From NCBI GenBank assembly GCA_963677785.2, contig CAXXDH010000001.1, positions 673,326 to 737,325 on the forward strand: a stretch of 64,000 nt of DNA. Direction: 5' to 3'. Shown here one piece after another: positions 37,712 to 46,973 of this stretch; the stretch's first letter is position 1, and each line of letters starts with the position of its first letter. The notes beneath the pieces are model-generated. The model made no database searches. It had not been told where the DNA came from and saw nothing but the letters and a program-made list of their open reading frames with translations. Source of the stretch: G963665495 sp963677785 (GTDB taxonomy: Bacteria; Desulfobacterota; Desulfovibrionia; Desulfovibrionales; Desulfovibrionaceae). A program made the translations under genes and the position numbers.

Positions 37712-37731
37712 TGTTACAAAAAGGTGACAAA
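37712..37731 (-). promoter_or_regulatory. Pho-box-like PhoB site upstream of pstS
   Basis: On the minus strand, two direct heptamers TTGTCAC and TTGTAAC are spaced 11 bp start to start, the arrangement of a PHO box (consensus CTGTCAT, 4 bp, CTGTCAT). It lies 76 bp before the pstS ATG. Confidence 0.6.
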
Positions 37732-37926
37732 CTGCGTAAGAATTCTTGACATATGCGCGTATTGGCTGGTCGCAACAAAATTGCAACATGTAATCGCCAG
37801 TGAGTTCGTGAGTATAATGCATATTAATAATACACGTTAAGCCAAGCTTGCCTTATAGCGAACAGGCAGTGCGATTGTCCTGAGGTGGTTATGATTGCTC
37901 CATTCCACAAAATGATTTTTTAAGAC

Positions 37927-37946
37927 AATACGTATCGCAACGTATT
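37927..37946. promoter_or_regulatory. palindromic candidate operator upstream of recA
   Basis: A 20-bp inverted repeat with perfect 7-bp arms (AATACGT / ACGTATT) and a 6-bp spacer, 155 bp before the recA start. It may be a LexA-type operator, but I know of no matching consensus, so the regulator is unknown. Confidence 0.35.
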
Positions 37947-38101
37947 CAAAAAATAATGGCTATGCTGGCAGTTTTTGGGGGACGGTTTCCGGCATGGAAT
38001 TTAAAATTTTTCTGCGCAGAGTAATAATTGCCCCCACTCCCCGCTTCTGATATGCCCATTGCCACCAACGACTACCCTTTTAGCTCAGTTTGGAGAAGGA
38101 T

Positions 38102-39187
38102 ATGGCTAGAAAAGGCGCGCAACGTTCGCCTCAAGAAATGAGAAAGGAAGCCCTGGATACGGCGTTGACCACCATCGAACGCAAGTACGGCCAGGGATCC
38201 GTGATGAAACTTTCCGATGACGCTCATGTCAAAATTCCCGTGATCCCGACCGGATCCATAGGACTCGATCTGGCTTTGGGCGTGGGCGGCATTCCCAGAG
38301 GCAGGGTTGCCGAGATTTACGGGCCCGAATCTTCAGGAAAAACCACATTAGCGTTGCACATCATTGCCGAAGCCCAAAGATTGGGCGGCGTGGCCGCGTT
38401 TATCGATGCGGAACATGCGCTGGACGTCAATTATGCCAGACGGCTCGGCGTGAAAACCGACGAACTGCTGATTTCGCAGCCTGATTACGGCGAGCAGGCT
38501 CTGGACATCGCCGACATGCTTGTCCGTTCGGGCGCTGTGGATATCGTTGTCGTGGACTCCGTGGCCGCATTGATTCCCCAGGCCGAACTCGAAGGCAACA
38601 TGGGCGAAACCCAGGTGGGCGGACAGGCTCGTCTGATGTCCCATGCCATGCGCAAGCTGACCGGTACGATCCACAAATCCCATACCTCGATGATGTTCAT
38701 TAACCAGATCCGTATGAAAATCGGTATGACGGGCTATGGGAATCCGGAGACCACCTCCGGCGGCAACGCCTTGAAATTTTATACCTCCATCCGCATGGAT
38801 ATCAGGAAAATCCAAACCCTGAAGGACAAGGAAGAGGTTTTTGGTTCGCGCGTCCGGATCAAAGTCGTGAAAAACAAAGTGGCGCCGCCGTTTCGAGAAG
38901 CGCATGTGGACATCCTCTACGGTACGGGCATGTCTCGCGAAGGGGAGCTGCTCGATATGGGGGTCGAGGCCGGCGTGGTCGACAAATCCGGCGCCTGGTA
39001 TGCTTTCGGCTCCGAGCGTCTTGGCCAGGGCAAGGAAAACGTCCGTGCTTTTCTTCAGGAAAACAAGGAAATCGCCGGGGATATTGAAAGCAAATTGCTC
39101 GATCATCTGGGCATACATTCGCTCAATCCCGCGGAGTCCGCTGAAGCAGAAGTCGATGATACCCCGGAAGACAGCATTGATGACTAG
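38102..39187 (+). CDS. recA: recombinase RecA
   Basis: 361 residues, normal length. Strand exchange and SOS co-protease. Walker A is GPESSGKTT (near residue 70), followed by FIDAEHALD and VVVDSVAALIP (Walker B), and GNALKFYTSIRMDIR. The start is ATG 38102 behind GGAGAAGG. alaS follows 39 bp downstream; recX, which often lies between recA and alaS, is absent. The acidic C-terminal tail is typical. Confidence 0.97.
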   Translation: MARKGAQRSPQEMRKEALDTALTTIERKYGQGSVMKLSDDAHVKIPVIPTGSIGLDLALGVGGIPRGRVAEIYGPESSGKTTLALHIIAEAQRLGGVAAFIDAEHALDVNYARRLGVKTDELLISQPDYGEQALDIADMLVRSGAVDIVVVDSVAALIPQAELEGNMGETQVGGQARLMSHAMRKLTGTIHKSHTSMMFINQIRMKIGMTGYGNPETTSGGNALKFYTSIRMDIRKIQTLKDKEEVFGSRVRIKVVKNKVAPPFREAHVDILYGTGMSREGELLDMGVEAGVVDKSGAWYAFGSERLGQGKENVRAFLQENKEIAGDIESKLLDHLGIHSLNPAESAEAEVDDTPEDSIDD

Positions 39188-39226
39188 GCGTTGCGGCTGG
39201 AGAGTCAGAGAAACAAGGAGTGAGGC

Positions 39227-41869
39227 GTGCTAACCGCAAATGAAATCAGGCGCAAATTTTTAGATTACTTTGTCAGCAAAGGACATACGGAAGTTGCTTC
39301 AGCCCCTTTGATTCCCAAGGATGATGCGACACTGCTCTTTACCAACGCCGGAATGGTGCAGTTCAAACGCGTATTTCTGGGTCAGGAAAAAAGGGATTAC
39401 AACCGGGCGACCACCTCGCAGAAATGTCTGCGCGTGGGTGGAAAGCACAACGACCTGGAAAATGTCGGACGCACCGCCAGACACCACACCTTTTTTGAAA
39501 TGCTGGGCAACTTTTCTTTTGGCGATTACTTCAAAAAAGAGGCCATTGCTTTTGCCTGGGAATTTTTGACCGAAGAGATCGGCCTGGACAAGAACCGGAT
39601 GTATGCGACGGTCTATCTGGACGACGACGAGGCCTACGACCTGTGGCGGGAAGTGGCCAATCTGCCGGAAGAACGTATTTTCCGGCTGGGTGACAAGGAT
39701 AATTTCTGGTCCATGGGCGATACCGGTCCGTGCGGTCCGTGTTCCGAGCTGCATTACGACCAGGGCGAAGATATGGCCTGCGGCGAGAACTGCGGCATCG
39801 GCAAGTGCGACTGCGACCGATTCCTCGAAGTCTGGAATCTGGTTTTCATGCAGTACGACCAGATAGATGCGGATACGCGCATTCCGCTGCCCCGGCCCAG
39901 CATCGACACCGGTATGGGGCTCGAACGCATTGCCGCGGTTTGCCAGGGCGTCCAGTCCAATTATGAAATCGATCTGTTTCAGGATCTGATTCATTTTACG
40001 GAAAGCAAGGCAGGCGTTTCCTTTGCAGACGGTGACGAAGAAATCAAAACCGCTTTTCGGGTCATTGCGGACCATAGCCGGGCCATTGCCTTCATGATCG
40101 CCGACGGCATTCTGCCTTCCAATGAAAGCCGGGGCTACGTGCTGCGGCGTTTGATCCGTCGGGCCTACCGCTTTGGTCGTTTGATCGGATTCAACGCGCC
40201 TTTTTTGTTTGACACCGCGGACTATGTGGTCAGCTCCATGGGGCACGCCTTTCCCGAACTGGAGGAAAACCGCGATTTCATGAAACGCGTGGTACGCGAG
40301 GAAGAGGAGCGCTTCAGCCAGACCCTGGACAAGGGGCTGGTCATGCTCGAAGAAGAACTTGCCTCGCTCAAGGAACAGGGCCGGACTCAGGTCAGCGGCG
40401 AGTTCGCTTTCAAGCTTTATGATACGTACGGGTTTCCTGTGGATATCATCAACGACGTGGCCGAAAAACACGGTCTCGGCGTGGACGAACCAGGCTACAA
40501 CGCGCGTATGGCGGAACAGAAGGAACGCGCCAAGGCCGCCTGGAAGGGCTCCGGCGAAGTGGACCTGGGCAGCCGTTTCCACGCCCTGCTGGAAGAGGGC
40601 GTAGGCAGCGAATTTGTGGGCTACGATACCATGCAGTGCGATAGTATTGTTGAGGTGCTGCTGAACGCGGCCGCCGAGCAGGTGGAAAGCTTGCCCGAGG
40701 GCGCGGAAGGGTATGTGGTTTGCCCCAAGACGCCTTTTTACGGAGAATCCGGCGGACAATTGGGCGATACGGGCGTGATACTCACCAGTTCGGGCAAAGC
40801 CGAAGTGGGCGACGCGCTCAAACCGGCCGCGTCTCTGATCGTGCATCAGATCAAGGTGCTTTCGGGCGAACTTCACGCCGGACAGGATGCCAAGCTCGAG
40901 GTCACGGAAGGCGAACGGTTGGCCACCGAGCGCAACCATACGGCCACGCACTTGCTGCACGCGGCCCTGCGCAAGGTCCTGGGCGATCATGTCAAGCAGG
41001 CCGGATCGTTGGTCGGTCCGGACCGCCTGCGTTTCGACTTTACGCATATTTCGGCCATGACCCAGGACGAACTCGAAGCCGTGGAACGGGAAGTGAACGC
41101 GGCCGTGCTGCAGAGTCTGGATCTGAAGGTCGAACATATGGCTTACGACGCGGCAGTGGCTCGCGGCGCCATGGCCTTGTTCGGCGAGAAATACGAGGCC
41201 GAAGTCCGGGTGGTCGAAGTGCCGGGCGTGAGCATCGAGCTCTGCGGCGGCACCCATTTGCGCAACACCGGACAGATAGGTTCGCTCCTGATCTTGTCCG
41301 AAAGCGGCGTAGCCGCGGGCGTACGCCGTATAGAGGCCGCCACGGGCTGGAATACCTTTGAATTGGTGCAGCAGCTTCGGCGCGATCAGGCCGAAGTGGG
41401 CATGCTGCTCAAGGCCAAGCCTGACGAAGTGGTCGGAAAGTTGAAACATCTGCAGTCAGAGTCCAAAAAATTGGCCAAAGAGGTGGATCGTCTTGCCGCC
41501 AAGGCCGCATCCGCCAAGGGCGGCGGCATCATGGACGGCTTGGAGGAAATCTCCGGCATCAAAACTCTGGCAGTGCAGGTGGACGCGCCAAATGTCAAAG
41601 CTTTGCGAGATCTTATGGACGATGTCCGTTCCAAGCTGCCTTCCGGCGTGGCCTGTCTGGCCGCGGTAAACGGCGACAAAGTGCCGTTGATTCTTTACGT
41701 CAGCAAAGATCTGCACGAGCGCTTTACCGCTCCCCAGCTGATCAAGGACGTTGCGACCGAGATCGGCGGATCCGGCGGCGGACGTCCCGACCTGGCTCAG
41801 GCTGGCGGCACCAATCCCGCCGGAGTATCTGCGGCTTTCGCCAAACTCAAAGAGCTGCTCGCCGGGTAA
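39227..41869 (+). CDS. alaS: alanyl-tRNA synthetase
   Basis: 880 residues, full length. It charges tRNA-Ala. The class II catalytic domain has FTNAGMVQFK and RHHTFFEMLGNFSFGDYFK. The editing domain zinc ligands are RNHTATHLLHAAL and CGGTH. The C-terminal coiled coil and the glycine-rich end GGSGGGRPDLAQAGG are present. The start is GTG 39227 with AAGGAG at 39215-39220. A strong terminator follows at 41934-41972. Confidence 0.97.
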   Translation: MLTANEIRRKFLDYFVSKGHTEVASAPLIPKDDATLLFTNAGMVQFKRVFLGQEKRDYNRATTSQKCLRVGGKHNDLENVGRTARHHTFFEMLGNFSFGDYFKKEAIAFAWEFLTEEIGLDKNRMYATVYLDDDEAYDLWREVANLPEERIFRLGDKDNFWSMGDTGPCGPCSELHYDQGEDMACGENCGIGKCDCDRFLEVWNLVFMQYDQIDADTRIPLPRPSIDTGMGLERIAAVCQGVQSNYEIDLFQDLIHFTESKAGVSFADGDEEIKTAFRVIADHSRAIAFMIADGILPSNESRGYVLRRLIRRAYRFGRLIGFNAPFLFDTADYVVSSMGHAFPELEENRDFMKRVVREEEERFSQTLDKGLVMLEEELASLKEQGRTQVSGEFAFKLYDTYGFPVDIINDVAEKHGLGVDEPGYNARMAEQKERAKAAWKGSGEVDLGSRFHALLEEGVGSEFVGYDTMQCDSIVEVLLNAAAEQVESLPEGAEGYVVCPKTPFYGESGGQLGDTGVILTSSGKAEVGDALKPAASLIVHQIKVLSGELHAGQDAKLEVTEGERLATERNHTATHLLHAALRKVLGDHVKQAGSLVGPDRLRFDFTHISAMTQDELEAVEREVNAAVLQSLDLKVEHMAYDAAVARGAMALFGEKYEAEVRVVEVPGVSIELCGGTHLRNTGQIGSLLILSESGVAAGVRRIEAATGWNTFELVQQLRRDQAEVGMLLKAKPDEVVGKLKHLQSESKKLAKEVDRLAAKAASAKGGGIMDGLEEISGIKTLAVQVDAPNVKALRDLMDDVRSKLPSGVACLAAVNGDKVPLILYVSKDLHERFTAPQLIKDVATEIGGSGGGRPDLAQAGGTNPAGVSAAFAKLKELLAG

Positions 41870-41933
41870 CATCAAATAGTATTATTGTCTGGCGCATACC
41901 CCAGAGGCTGCTCCAGGGATCTGCGAATAGTAA

Positions 41934-41972
41934 AGCCCCCGCGGCCGTACCGGCCTTGGGGGCTCATTATTT
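41934..41972 (+). terminator. rho-independent terminator of recA-alaS
   Basis: Outer stem AGCCCCC / GGGGGCT (41934-41940 and 41958-41964) with an inner CGGCCG-like stem, then CATTATTTT. It sits 65 bp past alaS. Confidence 0.75.
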
Positions 41973-41990
41973 TGGCGGAGGTGGGATATA

Positions 41991-42461
41991 TCAGGCGATG
42001 CCGAGTAATATCCCCTTGTTTACTTCGGTAGTGTCGCTTTGGGCCATACGGGAATAGGCCTTGTTTCCGTAATGGGCCTGCAATGGGGAGATTTCGGATT
42101 CTGCGTCCTGCCCTTGAGATTCGCCGGCATGTATTTCGCTGAAGAGCATGGCGACTTCCATTTCGGATTTATAGGCGGCCGCCTGGGCGCGCTCCGCATG
42201 TTTCAGCGCTTCTTCCGCAACAACATCGTAATCGACATCGGGCTCTTCCGAAACATAGCGGATGCCCAATTTTCCAAGTTTGATTCCGAAACTTTTCTGG
42301 TTTGATTCTTCAGAAGTCTTAGAGACGGCGACATCTGTCGTGGTGGCGGAATCCTGTCCAAAGTCCTCGCCAGCATTAGAATCAGCGTTCTTGCCCAAAG
42401 AAAATTGGGCAGAATAAGCGCTTACGCCATTCAGGCGGGTTATGCCGTCAGTAACTTCCAT
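41991..42461 (-). CDS. small protein of unknown function
   Basis: 156 residues, soluble, with no signal peptide or membrane segment. The first 50 residues are rich in serine, threonine and acidic residues. The middle has a helix-forming, alanine- and glutamate-rich part (VVAEEALKHAERAQAAAYKS). The end is LQAHYGNKAYSRMAQSD then a short hydrophobic tail. I do not recognise the family. ATG 42461 has GGAGC in front. It lies beside the chemoreceptor gene on the same strand, with a terminator-like hairpin between. Confidence 0.6.
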   Translation of the reverse strand: MEVTDGITRLNGVSAYSAQFSLGKNADSNAGEDFGQDSATTTDVAVSKTSEESNQKSFGIKLGKLGIRYVSEEPDVDYDVVAEEALKHAERAQAAAYKSEMEVAMLFSEIHAGESQGQDAESEISPLQAHYGNKAYSRMAQSDTTEVNKGILLGIA

Positions 42462-42554
42462 ACCAGCTCCGGACAAATTTAACCGATGATTACATTGCTT
42501 AATACAATGATAATATAACCGTAAGGCAGGGGCAAGTACTTAGACATTTTCTAG

Positions 42555-42588
42555 GAAAAAAAAACAGGGAAAACATTTGCTCTCCCTG
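42555..42588 (-). terminator. rho-independent terminator of the chemoreceptor gene
   Basis: Minus-strand stem CAGGGA / TCCCTG with a 12-base loop followed by a run of nine Ts, 29 bases past the stop codon. Confidence 0.75.
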
Positions 42589-42616
42589 GTTTGTCCGTTG
42601 AGTTCAGGCAGGAGGA

Positions 42617-44746
42617 TTAATGCTGCTTGTGCAACTCATCCATGAGTTTTTTGAGCTCCTGGCTTTGGTCTGCAAGTTCGGCAACGGCCTGTGCGGCCTG
42701 GGTCATGGCTTCGGCGGTTTCTCCGGAAATGGTGTTGACTTCCTCGATGGATCTGCTGATTTCTTCGCTGGCTGCAGATTGTTGCTCGGATGCAGTGGCA
42801 ATGGCATTGACCTGGTCCGATGTCTGTTCCACCAGTTGCACGATGGCGATAAGAGCTTCGCCAGATTTACCGGCCTGGGACGTGGCGTCGGTGATGTGCA
42901 TCACGGTCCGGTCAACGTTTTCCATATTCTTTCGCGTACCGTTTTGAATGTGCCCGATGGCATCGCCAACTTCCTTGGTCGCGGTCATGGTTTTTTCAGC
43001 CAGCTTGCGAACTTCGTCGGCCACCACGGCAAAGCCCCGGCCGGCGTCTCCGGCCCGCGCGGCTTCAATGGCCGCGTTCAGGGCCAGCAAGTTGGTTTGA
43101 TCAGCGATATCTGAAATCACCGACATGATCTGGCCGATATTCTCCGCTTGCTCTCCCAACTGGGCCATGTCGCTTTTCAGGGTCTGCGCTTCAACCTGTA
43201 CGGCTTCGATGCCCTGTAAGACCGTGTCCACAATGGCGGCGCCTTCCTGAGCTTTCTGCCTGGCGGAATCCGAAATTTCAGCGGCGTGTGATGCATTTTT
43301 CGCCACCTCCAGAACTGTGGCGCTCATTTGTTCCATGGCAGTAGCGGTTTCGGCAACACGTTGAGCTTGCTGTTCGGCGCCCTTGCTGGATTGCTCAACC
43401 TGTGTCGACAACTGTTCGGAGGCGGAAGAGGTGATTTCGACCACATGATGCAGCTTGCCGGCGCATTCGGTCATGGCCTGACTTTTGCCGATGGCTTCAG
43501 CATGCGCCTGCTCGGCGTTGAGCATGGCTTCTTTGGCCTCATTGGCCGCCAATTCGGCTTCTTTGGATTTTTCATGGGCTTGCGAGATACGGGTTTTGAG
43601 AGTGGTGACCATTTTACGCAGACTGTCCGCAAGTTTCCCGATTTCGTCCTTTTGATTGATGCCCAGCGTATCGTCCAGATGGCCTTCGGCAATGCGTTCG
43701 GCGAAATGGACGGTGGTAAAGATGGGCTTGGTGATGGCCCTGGTGATGGCGATGGCAATAAAGATGCCGAAGAGCAGCGCGATGCCGAGGCCGATTTCCA
43801 TGATAACGTTGGCGGAGTGCAACTGCGCCACATTTTGTTCCGTGATCTGGCGCATATGGTTCATGCCGTCCTTGGCCATATTCTCGACATCCTGGAGTAC
43901 GGCATGGGCAAGCTCGTTGCGTACCTGATCCAGAGAATTCAGCTTCTTCCAGGTTTCCAAGGCGCTTTGCATGGCCGCTTCATATTCTTTGCAAAGCCGG
44001 GTAATTGTATCCAGCGATTTAATGTTTTGTGTCTGTTTGGTTTTTTTTCGAATATTGTTAATCAGGCTGTACACGACAAAGAAATTCTGAGCGGCATCTT
44101 CCATTTGTTGCGGATTGTTGGCGAGTTGCGCTTCAAGATTGCTTTGTTGAATTGCCTGGGCTTCCTGAACAATGACGTAGATGATTTTGATTTTTCCAGC
44201 CCGCTGGCGCAGCACATAATTGGGTTCATTATTGGTAAATTCTTTTTCCTGCGTACTGATCTGGTTGTCGTGATAGTCGCTGGCGCCGGTCAGAAAAAGA
44301 GTGGCCGCATGTTCCATTTTATCGCGCAATGTTTGAAATTGTTTGATGAGCGTTTCTGTTTCTGCCGCTTTTTCTTCATATTGAGTAAGCAGTTCGCGTA
44401 CTTTCAAGAGATTGCTTTTAAAGGCGACCAGCTTCGGGTGTTGTTGAGCCAGCTCCTCTGCCTGCGTGAGATATTTTTTGACTTTCGCCAGTTCCGTCAG
44501 AGCATCATCCCGATAGGATTGTGCTTCCGCCATGGAAAAGCCGCGTATGGCGTACATGAGCAAAAGAACATGCCGTTCGATTTGGTTGACGTACGTGACT
44601 TGGGGAACGTATTCGCTGGATAGTTTTTTCGCACTGCTGGATACGTTATCCATATTAATGATGGCCATGGCCCCCAATCCGCAGGCTACGATAAGTAGCG
44701 CCGCGAACCCGAGACCTATTTTGATGCTGAGTTTTACATGTTTCAT
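42617..44746 (-). CDS. methyl-accepting chemotaxis protein with helical bimodular sensor
   Basis: 709 residues. A helix at 9-31 and one near 308-330 frame a wholly helical periplasmic region (about 35-300), typical of helical bimodular (HBM) sensors that bind small organic acids. HAMP follows (about 330-385), then a coiled cytoplasmic signalling domain with the hairpin tip DIADQTNLLALNAAIEAARAG followed by DAGRGFAVVADEVRKLAE. It controls the flagellar motor through CheW and CheA, which are not in this window. A decayed fragment of a related receptor lies about 500 bp upstream. Confidence 0.92.
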   Translation of the reverse strand: MKHVKLSIKIGLGFAALLIVACGLGAMAIINMDNVSSSAKKLSSEYVPQVTYVNQIERHVLLLMYAIRGFSMAEAQSYRDDALTELAKVKKYLTQAEELAQQHPKLVAFKSNLLKVRELLTQYEEKAAETETLIKQFQTLRDKMEHAATLFLTGASDYHDNQISTQEKEFTNNEPNYVLRQRAGKIKIIYVIVQEAQAIQQSNLEAQLANNPQQMEDAAQNFFVVYSLINNIRKKTKQTQNIKSLDTITRLCKEYEAAMQSALETWKKLNSLDQVRNELAHAVLQDVENMAKDGMNHMRQITEQNVAQLHSANVIMEIGLGIALLFGIFIAIAITRAITKPIFTTVHFAERIAEGHLDDTLGINQKDEIGKLADSLRKMVTTLKTRISQAHEKSKEAELAANEAKEAMLNAEQAHAEAIGKSQAMTECAGKLHHVVEITSSASEQLSTQVEQSSKGAEQQAQRVAETATAMEQMSATVLEVAKNASHAAEISDSARQKAQEGAAIVDTVLQGIEAVQVEAQTLKSDMAQLGEQAENIGQIMSVISDIADQTNLLALNAAIEAARAGDAGRGFAVVADEVRKLAEKTMTATKEVGDAIGHIQNGTRKNMENVDRTVMHITDATSQAGKSGEALIAIVQLVEQTSDQVNAIATASEQQSAASEEISRSIEEVNTISGETAEAMTQAAQAVAELADQSQELKKLMDELHKQH

Positions 44747-45279
44747 CCATTTCTCCTGCGTTGATTGAACGATACATTCTTAAAGCATGCAGCCATATTT
44801 TTTACAATGAATAGGAAAACTTACTTGCTGGCTGGAATATACATTGCAGTATTCTTTCAAATTTACACGCAACGTAGTAAGTTTACCTCTATAAAATCTT
44901 ATCTCAAACTGAACAGAAAAGCAAAAAGAGTGTATCAAGGGACAATTTGGTGCACTGGTTCAAAAAATGTATATCCTTTTGGAGTTACATTAGTTTTTAA
45001 AAAATAGCCGACTGTTATTTGAAGACAAAGATTGAAAAATAACTGAAATACGTACTAAAAATGAGGCAGTTTGTATAAAGAGCCATTGAAGGTTTTATCC
45101 TTCAAGCGTAAGGGAAAGAAGGAGGCATTCAAACGGCATGACACTGTCAATGTTGCCGGGTGTTTTGTGAAGTTAAAAATGTTCCCCGCAAAATTGTTGC
45201 GGATGTTGCGGGGAAGCTTTAACAAATCAAATGCATGGGTGGTATTATTGAGCCTGCCTGTCCTCAATGAGTCTTTCAG
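44747..45279. other. AT-rich region upstream of the chemoreceptor gene
   Basis: About 530 bases, AT-rich, with no convincing gene. An 80-residue open frame at 44765-45007 on the plus strand has no ribosome site or known motif. A stem TTCCCCGC / GCGGGGAA (45182-45189, 45208-45215) followed on the minus strand by CATTTTTAAC could be the old terminator of the receptor remnant next to it. Confidence 0.4.
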
Positions 45280-45425
45280 TTCGCGGCTTCGGCGGTTTCC
45301 CGGAGATGGTGTTGATTTGTTCGATGGAGTGGTTGACTTGTTCGCTGGCGGATGATTGTTGCTGGGAGCAGCAGTATACCCCCTGTCCGGGCCGAGACCT
45401 GCTGGACGTCAACTGTGGTCATTTG
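45280..45425 (-). pseudogene. decayed fragment of a methyl-accepting chemotaxis protein
   Basis: On the minus strand the stretch near 45285-45365 reads SQQQSSASEQVNHSIEQINT followed by ISG, the conserved end of a chemoreceptor signalling domain, and matches the intact neighbour's C-terminus in DNA too (around 42705-42790). A single-base loss after ISG breaks the frame; restoring it gives ETAEA as expected. Upstream text (MTTVDVQQVSA-like) is scrambled. Only about 50 codons can be recognised, so this is a relic of a duplicated or recombined receptor gene. Confidence 0.65.
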
Positions 45426-45522
45426 CATGGTTTTTTAGAGGCTGATGAAAAAATGATGCGATAAGCATGAGTATTTTGCTGAAAATATTGACAAGATGAA
45501 ACACTGAAAAGATAGTACGCGT

Positions 45523-46575
45523 ATGTCTGGCAACTATACAAACGGAAGTCCGTTCAGATTTTTGTTTTCACTGGCCTGCGTGGTGGTGATTGTCGCTGGG
45601 TTGAAAGCCGCGAGTTCGCTGCTTGTGCCCTTTTTGCTGGCCATGTTTGTGGCCATAACCTGTGCGCCCTTGCTCTCCTGGCTGCGGAAGCACAAGGTGC
45701 CCACAAGCCTGGCGGTGATCTGCATCATTTGCCTGGTCGCTTTGTTTGCCGTACTGGTGGTTGTGTTTCTTGGCGCCTCTGTCTCGGACTTCAGCAACAG
45801 ACTGCCGGAGTATCAAAAGCAGCTTTCGGGAAAAATTTTCGAATATTCGCATTGGCTGGAGGAATTGGGCGCGGAAATACCTTCCACGGCTTTTTCGGAC
45901 ATGCTCAATCCCGGGCTGGTCATGTCGATCATCGGCAATACGCTCGCCCGGTTGCGGGTGGTTCTGACCAATGCCGTGTTTATTTTGCTTACGGTTATCT
46001 TCATTCTTTTTGAGATCTCCAGTTTTCCCCGCAAGATTGTTGCTGCGTTCAATGACTCGAAACGTTCGATCGAACAACTGGAGCGCATCGGCGCGAATAT
46101 CAACCGCTATCTGGCCATCAAGTCCGTGACCAGCGCCCTGACAGGCGTACTTGTCGGTGTATTCGTCTGGAGCATGGGGCTGGACTTCCCGCTGCTTTGG
46201 GGGGTGCTGGCCTTTTTGTTGAACTATATCCCGACAATTGGTTCTTTTATCGCGGCCATTCCGGCGATACTGCTTGCGCTGGTGCAGCTGGACGGCGCTG
46301 GTTTTTTGCTGGTCTGCCTGGGGTACGTGCTGATCAATTTCAGTGTCAGCAACGGGCTCGAACCCCGGTTGTTCGGAAAAGGCATCGGACTTTCCACTCT
46401 GGTGGTGTTCGTTTCGCTGGTCTTCTGGGGCTGGGTGCTCGGCCCCATCGGGATGCTGCTGTCCGTACCGTTGACCATGATCGTAAAGATCGCCATGGAG
46501 GACAACCTGCAAACCCGCTGGATTTCCATTTTTCTCGGTCCGGATCCGAAAATCGGCAAAAAGCCCGGGGAGTAG
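45523..46575 (+). CDS. AI-2E family transporter (permease)
   Basis: 350 residues with about seven to eight transmembrane helices. The family pattern is clear: a paired helix at 12-75, a central amphipathic loop (90-150), an NRYLAIKSVTSALTG segment near 195, and LPIIGS-like NYIPTIGSFIAAIPA (about 240), ending GPIGMLLSVPLTMIVKI. Members export varied small molecules or, in the case of TqsA, affect autoinducer-2; the cargo is not readable. The start at ATG 45523 has only a weak ribosome site. Confidence 0.87.
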   Translation: MSGNYTNGSPFRFLFSLACVVVIVAGLKAASSLLVPFLLAMFVAITCAPLLSWLRKHKVPTSLAVICIICLVALFAVLVVVFLGASVSDFSNRLPEYQKQLSGKIFEYSHWLEELGAEIPSTAFSDMLNPGLVMSIIGNTLARLRVVLTNAVFILLTVIFILFEISSFPRKIVAAFNDSKRSIEQLERIGANINRYLAIKSVTSALTGVLVGVFVWSMGLDFPLLWGVLAFLLNYIPTIGSFIAAIPAILLALVQLDGAGFLLVCLGYVLINFSVSNGLEPRLFGKGIGLSTLVVFVSLVFWGWVLGPIGMLLSVPLTMIVKIAMEDNLQTRWISIFLGPDPKIGKKPGE

Positions 46576-46973
46576 CAAAGCAGCACTGAAGTGGTCCTCC
46601 AGTTTTTCCGAAGAAGCTTCAATGACAGAGCATACGTCCGTTTTTGAGCTGGATTTGTGATTGATGGAAGACTTGCGGTATTATAGTAGTTTCTTGGATT
46701 GCAATGTGATTGCAGTATTGTTATTTTTTTCACGTGGCGTTGCTTAAAATGACCATGCAGGGCTTCTTTTTGTTTCTATAGTTCCCAGGTAAGTTGCAAA
46801 ATCTATGGTTCTTCACCTATTTCATTTTTCTTTCTAATCAGTATTTTTTCGTCATTTCAACATGCTGGCGGGCAGTATGCATATCTGTCGGGATGTCTTA
46901 CATATTCCTTGAAATGCAAACAAAATACCTTTACTATCTCCACGCCATTCACCTCATATATGAAGGAAGTTCC
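46576..46973. other. intergenic region before nfnAB
   Basis: About 400 bases, AT-rich, with no reading frame of its own that I would defend. It must contain the nfnAB promoter. I could not settle on one. Confidence 0.4.

Noticed and set aside
39299..41449. 716-residue minus-strand open frame
   Set aside because: It is a shadow of alaS, which is fully supported by its motifs.
44765..45007. 80-residue plus-strand open frame
   Set aside because: Short, AT-rich, no ribosome site and no motif; it lies in the decayed area upstream of the chemoreceptor.
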